From the NCBI GenBank assembly GCA_014879945.1, contig JACSRE010000381.1:17122-81121 (forward strand): a stretch of 64,000 nt of DNA, read 5' to 3'. The translations under genes were made by a program, and so were the position numbers. This stretch comes from Myxococcus sp. GTDB taxonomy: Bacteria > Myxococcota > Myxococcia > Myxococcales > Myxococcaceae. Under the pieces are notes generated by a model that saw only the letters and a program-made list of their open reading frames with translations, had not been told where the DNA came from and searched no databases. Numbering within the stretch: position 1 is the first letter of the stretch; every line of letters begins with the position of its first letter. This document shows, piece after piece, positions 19,932 to 28,816 of this stretch.

Positions 19932-20504
19932 TCACTTCGCGATGTAGAGGAGGGGGAAGAGGAAGATCCACACGAGGTCGACGAAGTGCCAGTACAGGCC
20001 CGCGTTCTCGACCCGCTGGAGCTCCTTGCCCTTGGCGGCGTCGGCCGCGACGAACATCATCACGATCATGCCCGCGATGACGTGCAGGCCGTGGATGCCG
20101 GCGGCCGTGTAGTAGAACGACCAGAAGGTGTTCGAGCTGATGGTGTAGCCAGCCTTGATCTCGGCCGTCCACTCGAAGGACTTCACGACGAGGAACGCGG
20201 CGCCACCGCCGATGGTCGCCCACAAGAGCTTCGCGGCGCGCTTGCCGTCACCCCGGCTGGCGGCGTTGTGCGCGAGCACGGCCGACAACGACGAGGTCAG
20301 CAGGATGAACGTGTTGAGCGCACCCTTCCAGGTGCTGGTGTGCATCGACTGGTTGGCCCACTCGGGGTGACCCAGGCGGTGCATGAGGTACGCGCCCAGC
20401 ACGCCGCCGAAGATGACGATTTCAGAGGCGATGAGCCACCACACGGCCAGCCGGCCGGTGGGCATTCCAGTCACTTCACGGGTCGTTGCGATCGGTCGAA
20501 TCAC
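19932..20504 (-). CDS. ctaE: Cytochrome c oxidase subunit III (paralog 2)
   Basis: WWLIASEIVIFGGVLGAYLMHR and AAGIHGLHVIAGMIVM; operon context. Confidence 0.9.
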   Translation of the reverse strand: MIRPIATTREVTGMPTGRLAVWWLIASEIVIFGGVLGAYLMHRLGHPEWANQSMHTSTWKGALNTFILLTSSLSAVLAHNAASRGDGKRAAKLLWATIGGGAAFLVVKSFEWTAEIKAGYTISSNTFWSFYYTAAGIHGLHVIAGMIVMMFVAADAAKGKELQRVENAGLYWHFVDLVWIFLFPLLYIAK

Positions 20505-20515
20505 AAAGGTCTCTT

Positions 20516-22243
20516 TCAGGTCTTCGCGGGCTCTGACGCGGGCTCGGTCTGCGGCCAGTAGTCGTCTTTGCGGTCAGGGTGGCTGTACTCGTAGGGGCCC
20601 CGGTACACGTTGGGCAGCCCCTGCGGGAAGTTGCCGTGCGGCGGCGGCGACGGCGCCTGCCACTCGAGCGTGTTGGCGTTCCACGGGTTCATCGGCGCCT
20701 TCGGCCCGCGGAAGAGCGAGACGAAGAAGTTCACGAGGAAGACCACCTGGAAGGCCAGCAGCACCAGCAGCGAGATGGTGGCGAGAATTCGCAGGTCCTG
20801 CATGCCGGCCTTCATCAGGTCGGGGAAGTGGCGGTAGTCGTAGATGCGGCGGTGGTCGCCACGAATGCCGAGCAGGAACAGCGGAATGAAGATGAAGTTG
20901 AAGGGGATGATGGTGCCCCAGAAGTGCACCTTGCCCCACGTCTCGTTCATCATCTTCCCGAACATCTTGGGGAACCAGTAGGTGATGGCCGCGAACGACC
21001 CGATGAAGGCGATGGGGAAGAACGTGTAGTGGAAGTGCGCCACCACGAAGTACGTGTCGTGGAAGTAGATGTCGGCGCCCGAGGCCCCCAGGAAGATGCC
21101 CGTCACGCCGCCGAGCAGGAACTCGGCGATGAACGCCAGCGCCCACAGCATCGGCGTGGTGAGCCGAATCGAGCCGCCGTAGAGGGTGCCGATGTAGACG
21201 AACACCATCTCGGCGACCGGAATCGAGATGAGCAGCGTGGTGACGCTGAACACGTTCGCCATTCGCGGGTCGATGCCGGCGATGAACTGGTGGTGCGCCC
21301 ACACGAAGAACGAGAGCACGCCGGTGCCGATGGCCGTGTAGAGCACCGTCTTGTACGCGAAGAGCTTCTTGCGCGAGAAGACCGTGATGATCTCGGCGAC
21401 GATGCCCATCGCGGGCAGCAGCACCACGTAGACCTCGGGGTGACCGAAGAACCAGAACAGGTGCTGCCACAGCACCGGGTCGCCGCCCTTGGCCGGGTCG
21501 AAGAAGCCGGTGCCCAGCTGCTGGTCGAACATCAGCATGATCGCGCCGGCGATCAGCGGGCCGACCGAGGCCATGAAGAGGATCGAGGCGATGATGATCA
21601 TCCACACCACGATGGGCACGTCGAACATCTTCATGCCCGGCGCGCGCGAGTTCATCACCGTGGTGACGAAGTTGATGCCGCCCAGCAGGAAGGCCGCGAA
21701 CTCGAGGGCCACCGCGAAGAGCCACATCGACGACCCCAGCCCGGTGAGGCTGTACTCGGCCTTGGCTGACAGCGGCGGGTACGACGTCCAGGCGCCGCCG
21801 AAGGCGCCGCCGGGCACGTAGAACGACGCCACGAGGATGATCGCGCTGATTAGGAACAGCTGGTACGAGAGCCGGTTCAGGCGCGGGAACACCATGTCAT
21901 CGCAGCCGATCATCAGCGGGATGAGGTAGTTGCCGAGCGCGGCGATCAACACCGGCATCGCCACCCAGAAGATCATGACCGAGCCGTGGGTCGTGACGAG
22001 CGCGTTGTAGTCGGTCGCCGTGACGCGGCCGTAGCCCGGCACCGACATGCCCGGAAACGCCAGCTGCATGCGGAACGCGTAGACGGTGAAGCCGCCCACC
22101 AGCGCCATCGCCATGCCGGTGAACAGGTACTGCATGGCGATCATCTTGTGGTCGGTGGACCAGAGGTACTTCTCGACGAAGCCCGGCTCGTGGTGAGCGT
22201 GGGCGTGATCGTGGCCGTGGTCGGCGTGGGCCGCGGTGCTCAT
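20516..22243 (-). CDS. ctaD: Cytochrome c oxidase subunit I
   Basis: 575 aa; WSTDHKMIAMQYLF, HQFIAGIDPRMANVFS, DTYFVVAHFHYT. Confidence 0.98.
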   Translation of the reverse strand: MSTAAHADHGHDHAHAHHEPGFVEKYLWSTDHKMIAMQYLFTGMAMALVGGFTVYAFRMQLAFPGMSVPGYGRVTATDYNALVTTHGSVMIFWVAMPVLIAALGNYLIPLMIGCDDMVFPRLNRLSYQLFLISAIILVASFYVPGGAFGGAWTSYPPLSAKAEYSLTGLGSSMWLFAVALEFAAFLLGGINFVTTVMNSRAPGMKMFDVPIVVWMIIIASILFMASVGPLIAGAIMLMFDQQLGTGFFDPAKGGDPVLWQHLFWFFGHPEVYVVLLPAMGIVAEIITVFSRKKLFAYKTVLYTAIGTGVLSFFVWAHHQFIAGIDPRMANVFSVTTLLISIPVAEMVFVYIGTLYGGSIRLTTPMLWALAFIAEFLLGGVTGIFLGASGADIYFHDTYFVVAHFHYTFFPIAFIGSFAAITYWFPKMFGKMMNETWGKVHFWGTIIPFNFIFIPLFLLGIRGDHRRIYDYRHFPDLMKAGMQDLRILATISLLVLLAFQVVFLVNFFVSLFRGPKAPMNPWNANTLEWQAPSPPPHGNFPQGLPNVYRGPYEYSHPDRKDDYWPQTEPASEPAKT

Positions 22244-22959
22244 GGCATTCCTCCTGCGCTGGTCGGGGGCGTGGTGGGCGCCGCGTCAGCCAGCTTGGGC
22301 GCGTTGGCCTGGTTCCAGAGGCGGTGCGCCGCCTCGGTCTCGATCACGATGCGGGCCGGCATGATGCCGTGGCCGATGCCGCAGATCTCGGTGCACTGAA
22401 TGTCGAACTGGCCGGTCTGGGTGGGCTTGAACCAGCCCTTGATGATGCGACCGGGAATGGCGTCTTGCTTGAGGCGGAACACCGGCACCGAGAAGCTGTG
22501 CAGCACGTCGCGGCTGGTGAGCTCGAAGTGGTAGGTCTTGTTCAGCTCCACGTGGAGCTCGTCCACCGTCGTGATGTCGTCGGCGGTGTCGAGCTTGTTG
22601 TCGGGGCCCGGGTGCACGAACGTCCACGCCCACTGCTGGGCGATGACGCGCACGGTGCTGTTGGCCTCGGGCAGGTTGATCTTCACCTCGTGCCACACCT
22701 TGATGGCCATCACGATGATGAGCACGTCGAACACCAGCGTCGCGTAGTGCGGGAGCGCGACCCACCGCTTCTCGTGCGGCTTCTCGCCCGACACGTACTG
22801 GGCCTTCACGTTCGGCCGCGCCTTGAACTTGAAGATCAGGCCGAAGAAGACCGCCTGCGCCAGCAAGAACCAGAAGCCGACGATCGCGAGAATCAACAGA
22901 ATGACATTGTCGATGTCACCCGCGTAGGTCGATGCAGACTCAACGTACTGGTCGATCAT
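22240..22959 (-). CDS. ctaC: Cytochrome c oxidase subunit II
   Basis: N-terminal TM pair; QWAWTFVHPG, DVLHSFSVPVFRLKQDAIPG, CTEICGIGHGIMPARIVI CuA motif. Confidence 0.97.
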   Translation of the reverse strand: MIDQYVESASTYAGDIDNVILLILAIVGFWFLLAQAVFFGLIFKFKARPNVKAQYVSGEKPHEKRWVALPHYATLVFDVLIIVMAIKVWHEVKINLPEANSTVRVIAQQWAWTFVHPGPDNKLDTADDITTVDELHVELNKTYHFELTSRDVLHSFSVPVFRLKQDAIPGRIIKGWFKPTQTGQFDIQCTEICGIGHGIMPARIVIETEAAHRLWNQANAPKLADAAPTTPPTSAGGMP

Positions 22960-22973
22960 GTGCGCCGAACTCC

Positions 22974-23090
22974 TTACAGAACGAAGACGAACACGGCGCC
23001 GACGAACGCGACGGTACCGGCGATGAGGAGGAAGAAGAGGGTCTGCGCGAGCTTGTCTGAGCCAGCGGCAGGAGCGGGCGAGTCGGCCAT
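22974..23090 (-). CDS. 38-aa single-TM small protein in the oxidase operon (absent from the ORF track)
   Basis: Read directly: MADSPAPAAGSDKLAQTLFFLLIAGTVAFVGAVFVFVL*; lies in the 139-bp gap between ctaC and the upstream cytochrome c gene. Confidence 0.75.
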   Translation of the reverse strand: MADSPAPAAGSDKLAQTLFFLLIAGTVAFVGAVFVFVL

Positions 23091-23098
23091 GGGTGCCT

Positions 23099-23737
23099 CT
23101 AGCGGTTGAAGGTGGAGATGTGAGCGACCACGTTCTTCATGGCCTGCTCATCGGGGAGCGTCATCGACATCGGGCGCATCTGGCCGCCGGTGACGTCGAG
23201 CGGGTTGGCGCCGCGAATGCCGCTCTTGAACTTCTTGAGCTGGCTGACGAGGTACCAGTCGTACTGGCCGGCCAGCGGGGGCGCGTTGAGCGCCTGGTTG
23301 CCCTGGCCCTTGTCGCCGTGACAGGCCAGGCAGGTGGCGTACGAGCCAGCGCCCGCGGCGGCGTCGGCGTCTTTGAGCGACGGGGCCGACTTCACCGGCG
23401 CGAGCGTCGCGACGTAGGCGGCGACGGCCTTGACCTCGCCCTCGTCCATCATCTGGCGCGACATGGGGCGCATGCGCAGGCCCTCGAGATCTTCAGGGTG
23501 GGCGCCGCGGGCGCCGCTGCGGTACTTCGCCAATTGCGCCTCGACGTACCAGGCGGGCAGGCCGGCGATGTTGGGCGCCGCGATGTTCGCCTGCCCGGCG
23601 CCGTTCTCGCCGTGACACGAAGCACAGGCCGCGAAGAGCTCTTTGCCGGGCAGGGTCTTCTTCGCGCCGTCAGGCCTGATGCAGCCCACGGTCGCGAGCC
23701 CCGCGACGAGAAGTGCGAAAGTGATGAGTCGGTGCAT
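23099..23737 (-). CDS. Diheme cytochrome c (cytochrome c4-like)
   Basis: Two CxxCH sites (CASCHGENGAGQ, CLACHGDKGQGN) with internal duplication MRPMS...MRPMS. Confidence 0.92.
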   Translation of the reverse strand: MHRLITFALLVAGLATVGCIRPDGAKKTLPGKELFAACASCHGENGAGQANIAAPNIAGLPAWYVEAQLAKYRSGARGAHPEDLEGLRMRPMSRQMMDEGEVKAVAAYVATLAPVKSAPSLKDADAAAGAGSYATCLACHGDKGQGNQALNAPPLAGQYDWYLVSQLKKFKSGIRGANPLDVTGGQMRPMSMTLPDEQAMKNVVAHISTFNR

Positions 23738-23871
23738 GTCGAATGCTCCACAGCGACGCAGGCGGTGCGGTGCTGGCCCTGCGCGTACCGCGGCGATTTG
23801 TCACAGGGTTCCCGACCTGCCAAGCGATTTACCGCCCCGCTCGCAAGCGTGGATCATCGGCCCGAACTGAC

Positions 23872-23885
23872 TTGCTGCACATCAA
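23872..23885. promoter_or_regulatory. FNR/ANR-like box upstream of the oxidase operon
   Basis: TTGCT GCAC ATCAA matches TTGAT-N4-ATCAA at 9/10 informative positions; about 135 bp upstream of the first gene of the minus-strand oxidase operon. Confidence 0.5.
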
Positions 23886-23948
23886 GACAATCCACCTCAT
23901 TGGCGTGATGTGGGTATCCGCGGGGCTTCTAGGCAACGGCCGCCCGAC

Positions 23949-25049
23949 TTATCCGCCATCGGGCAGGAACACGCCCGGGGTGGCGGCGAAGCGCTCGAGG
24001 CAGTGCCTGGAGCAGAAGACGTAGCGGTGGCCCTGGTGGGTGTGGGCCAGCGCGTCGGCGGTGGCGCGCACCTTCATGTGGCAGACCGGGTCGACCTCGA
24101 CCGGGACGTCGGAAGTCGGGGTGGGCTCCGCGGGGGTCTCGAGCAGGTACTTCGTCAGCACCAGCAGCGCCTCGCCCGAGAGGTGGTCGTAGGCCGGCAT
24201 GTGGAGCGGGTAGCCGCGGGCGCGCCTGGCGTCGGGGGCGAGCAGCGACTCCTTCACGTAGTCGGCGTCGAAGGTGGTGACGAGCCCGTTGTCGAAGGTG
24301 ACGCGCGAGCCGGCGCGCCCGAGGAGCGCGGGGGCCAGCTCGGGGGCCTCGTGGCAGGTGGCGCAGGACAGCGCGTGGTACAGCTCGACGCCGACCGGGG
24401 CGCCCTGGGGTGCGGGCGGCGCTGGCGCGTTGGTGAGCGTGCGCACGGCGTTCTGGAGCGCCTTGAGGTCTTCCCGGTGCTCGCTGTCGAAGACGCCCCG
24501 CACCATGCCGGCGCCGTCGACCAGCACGAACACCGAGGAGTGGAGGATGGGGTCGAGCTCGCCCGGCTTGTTGGGCTCGGCGGTGACGTGAAAGCCAGCC
24601 GCGACGGCGGGAAGCGTCTTCGCGTCGGTGGCCAGCAGCTGCCAGCGCGTCTCATCGGGCGCCCACTTCTGGGCGTAGGCGGCGAGCACCGCCGGGGTGT
24701 CGTGCTCCGGGTCGACCGAGAACGAGACGAAGCGCACGTCGACGCCGGGGAGCGCGCGCTGCAGCTGCACCAGCTTCGCGGTCAACAGCGGGCAGACGGT
24801 GCGGCAGGTGGTGAAGATGAAGTTGGCGACCCAGACCTTCCCTGTGAGCGAGGGGCCGGTGACGGTGACGCCGTGCTGGTCGGGGAAGGCGAAGGCCGGC
24901 GCGGGGAAGAGCGGGGCCAGGGTCTTCTTCTCGGCGTGCGCGAGCGCCTCGGCCTTCTCGAGCGCGGCCGGCGGGCGCAGCTTGAGGGAGGCCAGGAAGC
25001 CGAGGGTGAAGAGCGCGAGGACGCCGAGGAGCGTGAGCCACTTCGCCAT
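23949..25049 (-). CDS. SCO1 domain - cytochrome c domain - YHS domain fusion protein
   Basis: VANFIFTTCRTVCPLLTAKL (SCO CxxxC), CATCH heme site, VDPVCHMKV...GHRYVFCSRHCLERF (YHS). Confidence 0.9.
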   Translation of the reverse strand: MAKWLTLLGVLALFTLGFLASLKLRPPAALEKAEALAHAEKKTLAPLFPAPAFAFPDQHGVTVTGPSLTGKVWVANFIFTTCRTVCPLLTAKLVQLQRALPGVDVRFVSFSVDPEHDTPAVLAAYAQKWAPDETRWQLLATDAKTLPAVAAGFHVTAEPNKPGELDPILHSSVFVLVDGAGMVRGVFDSEHREDLKALQNAVRTLTNAPAPPAPQGAPVGVELYHALSCATCHEAPELAPALLGRAGSRVTFDNGLVTTFDADYVKESLLAPDARRARGYPLHMPAYDHLSGEALLVLTKYLLETPAEPTPTSDVPVEVDPVCHMKVRATADALAHTHQGHRYVFCSRHCLERFAATPGVFLPDGG

Positions 25050-25097
25050 GGCGCCCCTATACCCGCGCGGCGGCCACCGCGCTCGCGACACGACGCC

Positions 25098-25874
25098 TCA
25101 CCTCACCGGCGCGGTGGGCCCGTCAGGGAGTGGGTGGGGGGCGCCGACGACCTCGAGCAGGCCGAGCCGCTCCGAGGCCACGCAGAGGCCGTAGCCGAGG
25201 TCCACCTCGCCCGCGCGCATCGCGAAGTTGGCGGAGCGGGGCGCGTGGTGGTGGTTGTTCTGGTAGCCCTCGCCGAAGACCAGCCACGCCACCAGCGGGT
25301 TGTTGCGCGAGTCGTCGGGCGTCTCGAAGTTCCGTGAGCCGTACGTGTGGGCGAAGGCGTTCACCATCCACCCCTGCACGGGGTGGGTCATCATGCCCAG
25401 CCAGTAGGCCGCGCCGAGCAGCCACGCGCCGAAGGCGACGCCCAGCACCAGCGCCACGGCGGCGTGGAGCAGGTAGGGCAACGCCCACAGCCCGCGCCGG
25501 TTGAGCCAGCTGACCTCGAAGTCGAGGTCGCGCGAGAGCCTGGTCACCTCGGGCTCCTGGTGGATCAGCCGGGCCAGCACCCGGTTGTACGACTTGAGCT
25601 GCGCGAGCATCAGCGGCAGCAGGCCGTGGTTGCGCGGGCTGTGCGGGTCGAGCGCGGTGTCCGAGTGCTCGTGGTGCAGCCGGTGCATGGTGCTCCAGCC
25701 TTTCGGGTCCAGGCCGGTCACCCAGCTCCCCGTGTGTACGACCATCCACCGAGCAAGCGACCCCAGCTTGACGGCGCCGTGGGTCAACCCGCGGTGATAG
25801 AGCACCGTGATGTAGTAGATGTTGACCATGTACATCGACAGGAAGGTCAGCAGACACAGCGAGAGGTAGAGCAC
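25098..25874 (-). CDS. Acyl-CoA/fatty acid desaturase
   Basis: Histidine boxes HRGLTH, HRLHHEHSD, QNNHHHAP; four TM; GTG start. Confidence 0.93.
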   Translation of the reverse strand: MLYLSLCLLTFLSMYMVNIYYITVLYHRGLTHGAVKLGSLARWMVVHTGSWVTGLDPKGWSTMHRLHHEHSDTALDPHSPRNHGLLPLMLAQLKSYNRVLARLIHQEPEVTRLSRDLDFEVSWLNRRGLWALPYLLHAAVALVLGVAFGAWLLGAAYWLGMMTHPVQGWMVNAFAHTYGSRNFETPDDSRNNPLVAWLVFGEGYQNNHHHAPRSANFAMRAGEVDLGYGLCVASERLGLLEVVGAPHPLPDGPTAPVR

Positions 25875-25900
25875 GGCAGCTCCTTCGTGGGGGTTCTCAC

Positions 25901-25918
25901 AGTGTACAGTCGTGCACT
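25901..25918. promoter_or_regulatory. Putative FabR/DesT-type operator
   Basis: AGTGTAC AGTC GTGCACT imperfect 18-bp palindrome between desaturase and divergent TetR-family regulator. Confidence 0.6.
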
Positions 25919-25963
25919 CAAAATCGCAACGCTCGTTCTCCCGGGCGGTGATAGAGCCGTGAC

Positions 25964-26581
25964 ATGGGGCGACCCGAGCAGAAGGAGCAGACCCGGCGGC
26001 GGTTGATCGACGCGGCCCTGGCGCTGAGCGCGGCGCAGGGCTTCGGCGCGCTGAGCCTGAGGGAGATCGCGCGCGAGTCGGGCATCACCGCGACCGGCTT
26101 CTACCGGCACTTCCGGGACCTCGACGAGCTGGGCCTGGTGCTGGTCGACGAGGTGGCGCTGACGCTGCGGCAGCTCATCCGCGAGGCGCGCAGCCGCTTC
26201 AGGGAGCAGGGCGGCCGCACCCGCGCCTCGGTCGAGGCGTTCATGGACTACGCGCACCAGAAGCCGCACCTGTTCCGCCTGCTGTTGGGGGAGCGGCTCG
26301 GCGGCTCGACGGCGTTTCGCACGGCGCTGCGGAAGGAGATCGACCGCTTCGTGGCCGAGCTGAGCGACGACCTCGAGGCCCAGGCGCGGGCGGCGAAGCA
26401 GCCGACCGCCGACATTCCCTTCGCGGCCGAGGCCATCGTGGCCATCGTCTTCAGCGTGGGCGCCGAGGTGCTCGAGCTGCCGCGGCACCGGCACCAGGGG
26501 CTCGCCGACCGCATCATCAAAGAGGTGCACCTGGTGCTCAAGGGCGCGGGCTTTCCCCTCGCGCGCGCGCGCAAGCGCTGA
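25964..26581 (+). CDS. TetR-family regulator, FabR/DesT-like
   Basis: RRRLIDAALALSAAQGFGALSLREIARESGITATGFYRHFRDLDELG; RLLLGERLGGSTAFRTALRKEI; divergent from desaturase. Confidence 0.9.
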   Translation: MGRPEQKEQTRRRLIDAALALSAAQGFGALSLREIARESGITATGFYRHFRDLDELGLVLVDEVALTLRQLIREARSRFREQGGRTRASVEAFMDYAHQKPHLFRLLLGERLGGSTAFRTALRKEIDRFVAELSDDLEAQARAAKQPTADIPFAAEAIVAIVFSVGAEVLELPRHRHQGLADRIIKEVHLVLKGAGFPLARARKR

Positions 26582-26621
26582 GGCGAGCGGAGCCGGGGAG
26601 TTCGGGTTACGACGGCCCGGT

Positions 26622-27782
26622 ATGCCCGCGCCGCTCTCGCTCAAGGTGCTCGACGCCATCTCTGAGGTGCCGAAGGAGGCCTGGAACCGGCTCCTGGCCC
26701 CTGGAGAAGCGCCGGTCACCCGGTGGGAGTGGATCGACGCGATGGAGCAGTCGGGCTCGGCGGTGCGGGAGCGCGGCTGGCAGGCGCACCACCTCACCCT
26801 GTGGCGAGGCGAGACGCTCGTCGCCACCCTGCCCGCCTACCTGAAGTTCCACTCCATGGGCGAGTACGTCTACGACTTCGGCTGGGCGAACGCCGCGCAG
26901 CAGTTCGGCGTGCGCTACTACCCCAAGCTGCTCATCGGCATGCCGCTGTCGCCGGTCACGGCGCGCAAGCTCCACGTCGCCGGGGGTGAAGACGTCGAGG
27001 CGGTGCGCGGGGTGATGATGACCGCCGCGCTCGAGCTCGCCAAAGACGTCGGCGCCTCGTCGGTGCACGTGCTCTTTCCCCACGAAGACGAGGCGCTGGC
27101 GCTCGAGCAGCTGGGCTTCTTCCGTCGGGCGACGCTCCAGTACCACTGGCGAAACCCGGGCTACCGCACCTACGACGACTACCTCTCGCGCTTCGACGCC
27201 AAGCGGCGGCACCAGCTCAAGCGGGAGCGCGGGGCGGCGGCCCAGCAGGGCCTGATGCTCCGCACCGTGCGCAGCGCGGAGCTCACCGGGGTGCACGCCT
27301 CGCTGGCGGCGCGCTTCTACGAGGCGACCGCGAGCCGCCACGCCTGGGGCCCGGTGCAGCTGACGCCCGAGTTCTTCCAGCGCGCCTTCTCGGCCATGCC
27401 CGACGCCATCGAGCTGGTGGTGGCGGAGCGGGGGCGCCAGGTGGTGGCCGGGGCCTTCAACCTGCACTCGCCGACGCACCTGTTCGGCCGCTACTGGGGC
27501 GCCTTCGAGGAGCACCCGTTCCTGCACTTCAACGTGTGCCTCTACCACTCCATCGACGACTGCATCGCCGCGGGCCGGGTGGAGTTCGAGCCGGGCGCGG
27601 GGGGCGAGCACAAGATCAGCCGGGGCTTTCAACCCACGCGCGTGCACTCGGCGCACCGCCTGCTCGACGCGCGCTTCGAGCAGGCCGTTCGCCGCGCGTG
27701 CGACCGTGAAGCCGCCGAGGTCGACCGGGTGGTGGCCGAGTCGCTGGCCATCGCCGGCATGAAGCCGTGGGGGCCGAGGTAG
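26622..27782 (+). CDS. GNAT/FemAB-like N-acyltransferase (peptidogalycan-biosynthesis-like family)
   Basis: 386 aa; HHLTLWRGETLVATLPAYLKFHSMGEYVYDFGWANA; HLFGRYWGAFEEHPFLHFNVCLYHSIDDCI. Confidence 0.85.
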   Translation: MPAPLSLKVLDAISEVPKEAWNRLLAPGEAPVTRWEWIDAMEQSGSAVRERGWQAHHLTLWRGETLVATLPAYLKFHSMGEYVYDFGWANAAQQFGVRYYPKLLIGMPLSPVTARKLHVAGGEDVEAVRGVMMTAALELAKDVGASSVHVLFPHEDEALALEQLGFFRRATLQYHWRNPGYRTYDDYLSRFDAKRRHQLKRERGAAAQQGLMLRTVRSAELTGVHASLAARFYEATASRHAWGPVQLTPEFFQRAFSAMPDAIELVVAERGRQVVAGAFNLHSPTHLFGRYWGAFEEHPFLHFNVCLYHSIDDCIAAGRVEFEPGAGGEHKISRGFQPTRVHSAHRLLDARFEQAVRRACDREAAEVDRVVAESLAIAGMKPWGPR

Positions 27783-27835
27783 CGTCGCGGGCCTGGAGGC
27801 GGCGGCGCATCCGTGACGGCCGCCGCGACTCTGCT

Positions 27836-28429
27836 ATGAGGGCTCGGGTGCGGTTGCCCCTCGTCCTCACCCTCTGCGCGGCCTCGTTCGCCTGCGGCCC
27901 GACGGTGCCCTCGTACGCCTCGAGCCTGTTCGAGGGCGACGACGAGACGTGGACGGTGACCGGCAACGGCGACGTCGAGCGGCCCAGCTTCCAGGCCACC
28001 GGGGGCAACCAGAACGGCAACATCTGCGCGACCGATGCGCTGGCGGGCGACATCTTCTATTTCGTCGCGCCGGCGAAGTACCTGGGCAACGTCAGCGTGG
28101 TGTACGGCAAGCGGTTGACGTTCGACCTGAAGACCTCGAGCCAGTTCATGTTGATCAAGGGCCGCGACGTGGTGCTCAACGGCGGCGGGCTGGCCCTCAT
28201 CCAGAACTTCCGCGACGTGCCGGGCCGCGACTGGTCGCCCCGCAGCTTCACGCTCGACGACCAGTCGGGCTGGCTGGTGGACTCCGCGACGTCCACGGGA
28301 GAGCCCGCGAGCGAGGAGCAGCTGCGCACGGTGCTGCGCAACCTCACCGCCATTCGCCTGCGCGGAGAGTTCGTCGACGGGCCGGGCGACACCACCTGCC
28401 TCGACAACGTGTACTTCGGGACGCCGTGA
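27836..28429 (+). CDS. Putative secreted lipoprotein of unknown function
   Basis: MRARVRLPLVLTLCAASFACG lipobox. Confidence 0.65.
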   Translation: MRARVRLPLVLTLCAASFACGPTVPSYASSLFEGDDETWTVTGNGDVERPSFQATGGNQNGNICATDALAGDIFYFVAPAKYLGNVSVVYGKRLTFDLKTSSQFMLIKGRDVVLNGGGLALIQNFRDVPGRDWSPRSFTLDDQSGWLVDSATSTGEPASEEQLRTVLRNLTAIRLRGEFVDGPGDTTCLDNVYFGTP

Positions 28430-28749
28430 GCGCGCGGGAGTGCACGCAGTGCGGCGCGTGCTGCGTCGCGCCCGACATCGCCGCCCTCGACAAGCCGCTC
28501 GGCCTGGCCTGCCCGCACCTGGGCCCCGACGCCCGCTGCCTGGCCTACCAGTCACGGCCGCAGGTGTGCCGCGACTACCAGGCCGACGAGCTGTGCGACC
28601 GCATCGCCGCGCCGACGCTCGAGGCGCGGGTGGCGAAGTACCTGGCGCACTTCGAGCTGCAGGCCGAGGCCGATGCGGTGGCGCGCTCGGGGCTGACGAG
28701 CCGGGCGGCCTTCTTCGCGCGCAAGGCGCGCCTCGACACCTCGAGGTGA
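28426..28749 (+). CDS. YkgJ-like cysteine-cluster protein
   Basis: GTG start overlapping upstream stop; CTQCGACCVAPDIAALDKP, CPHLGPDARCLAYQSRPQVCRDYQ. Confidence 0.8.
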   Translation: MSARECTQCGACCVAPDIAALDKPLGLACPHLGPDARCLAYQSRPQVCRDYQADELCDRIAAPTLEARVAKYLAHFELQAEADAVARSGLTSRAAFFARKARLDTSR

Positions 28750-28816
28750 TGGAGGGTGCAAGCGGTCGCGCGGTGGAAGACACTCGCCGCGCGGTTCTTC
28801 TTCGCGGAGGCGCTCC

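Noticed and set aside
23949-25049. SCO-cytc-YHS as an accidental merge of two ORFs
   Set aside because: Single continuous frame with all three domain motifs intact and no internal stop or frame change; kept as a real fusion pending confirmation.
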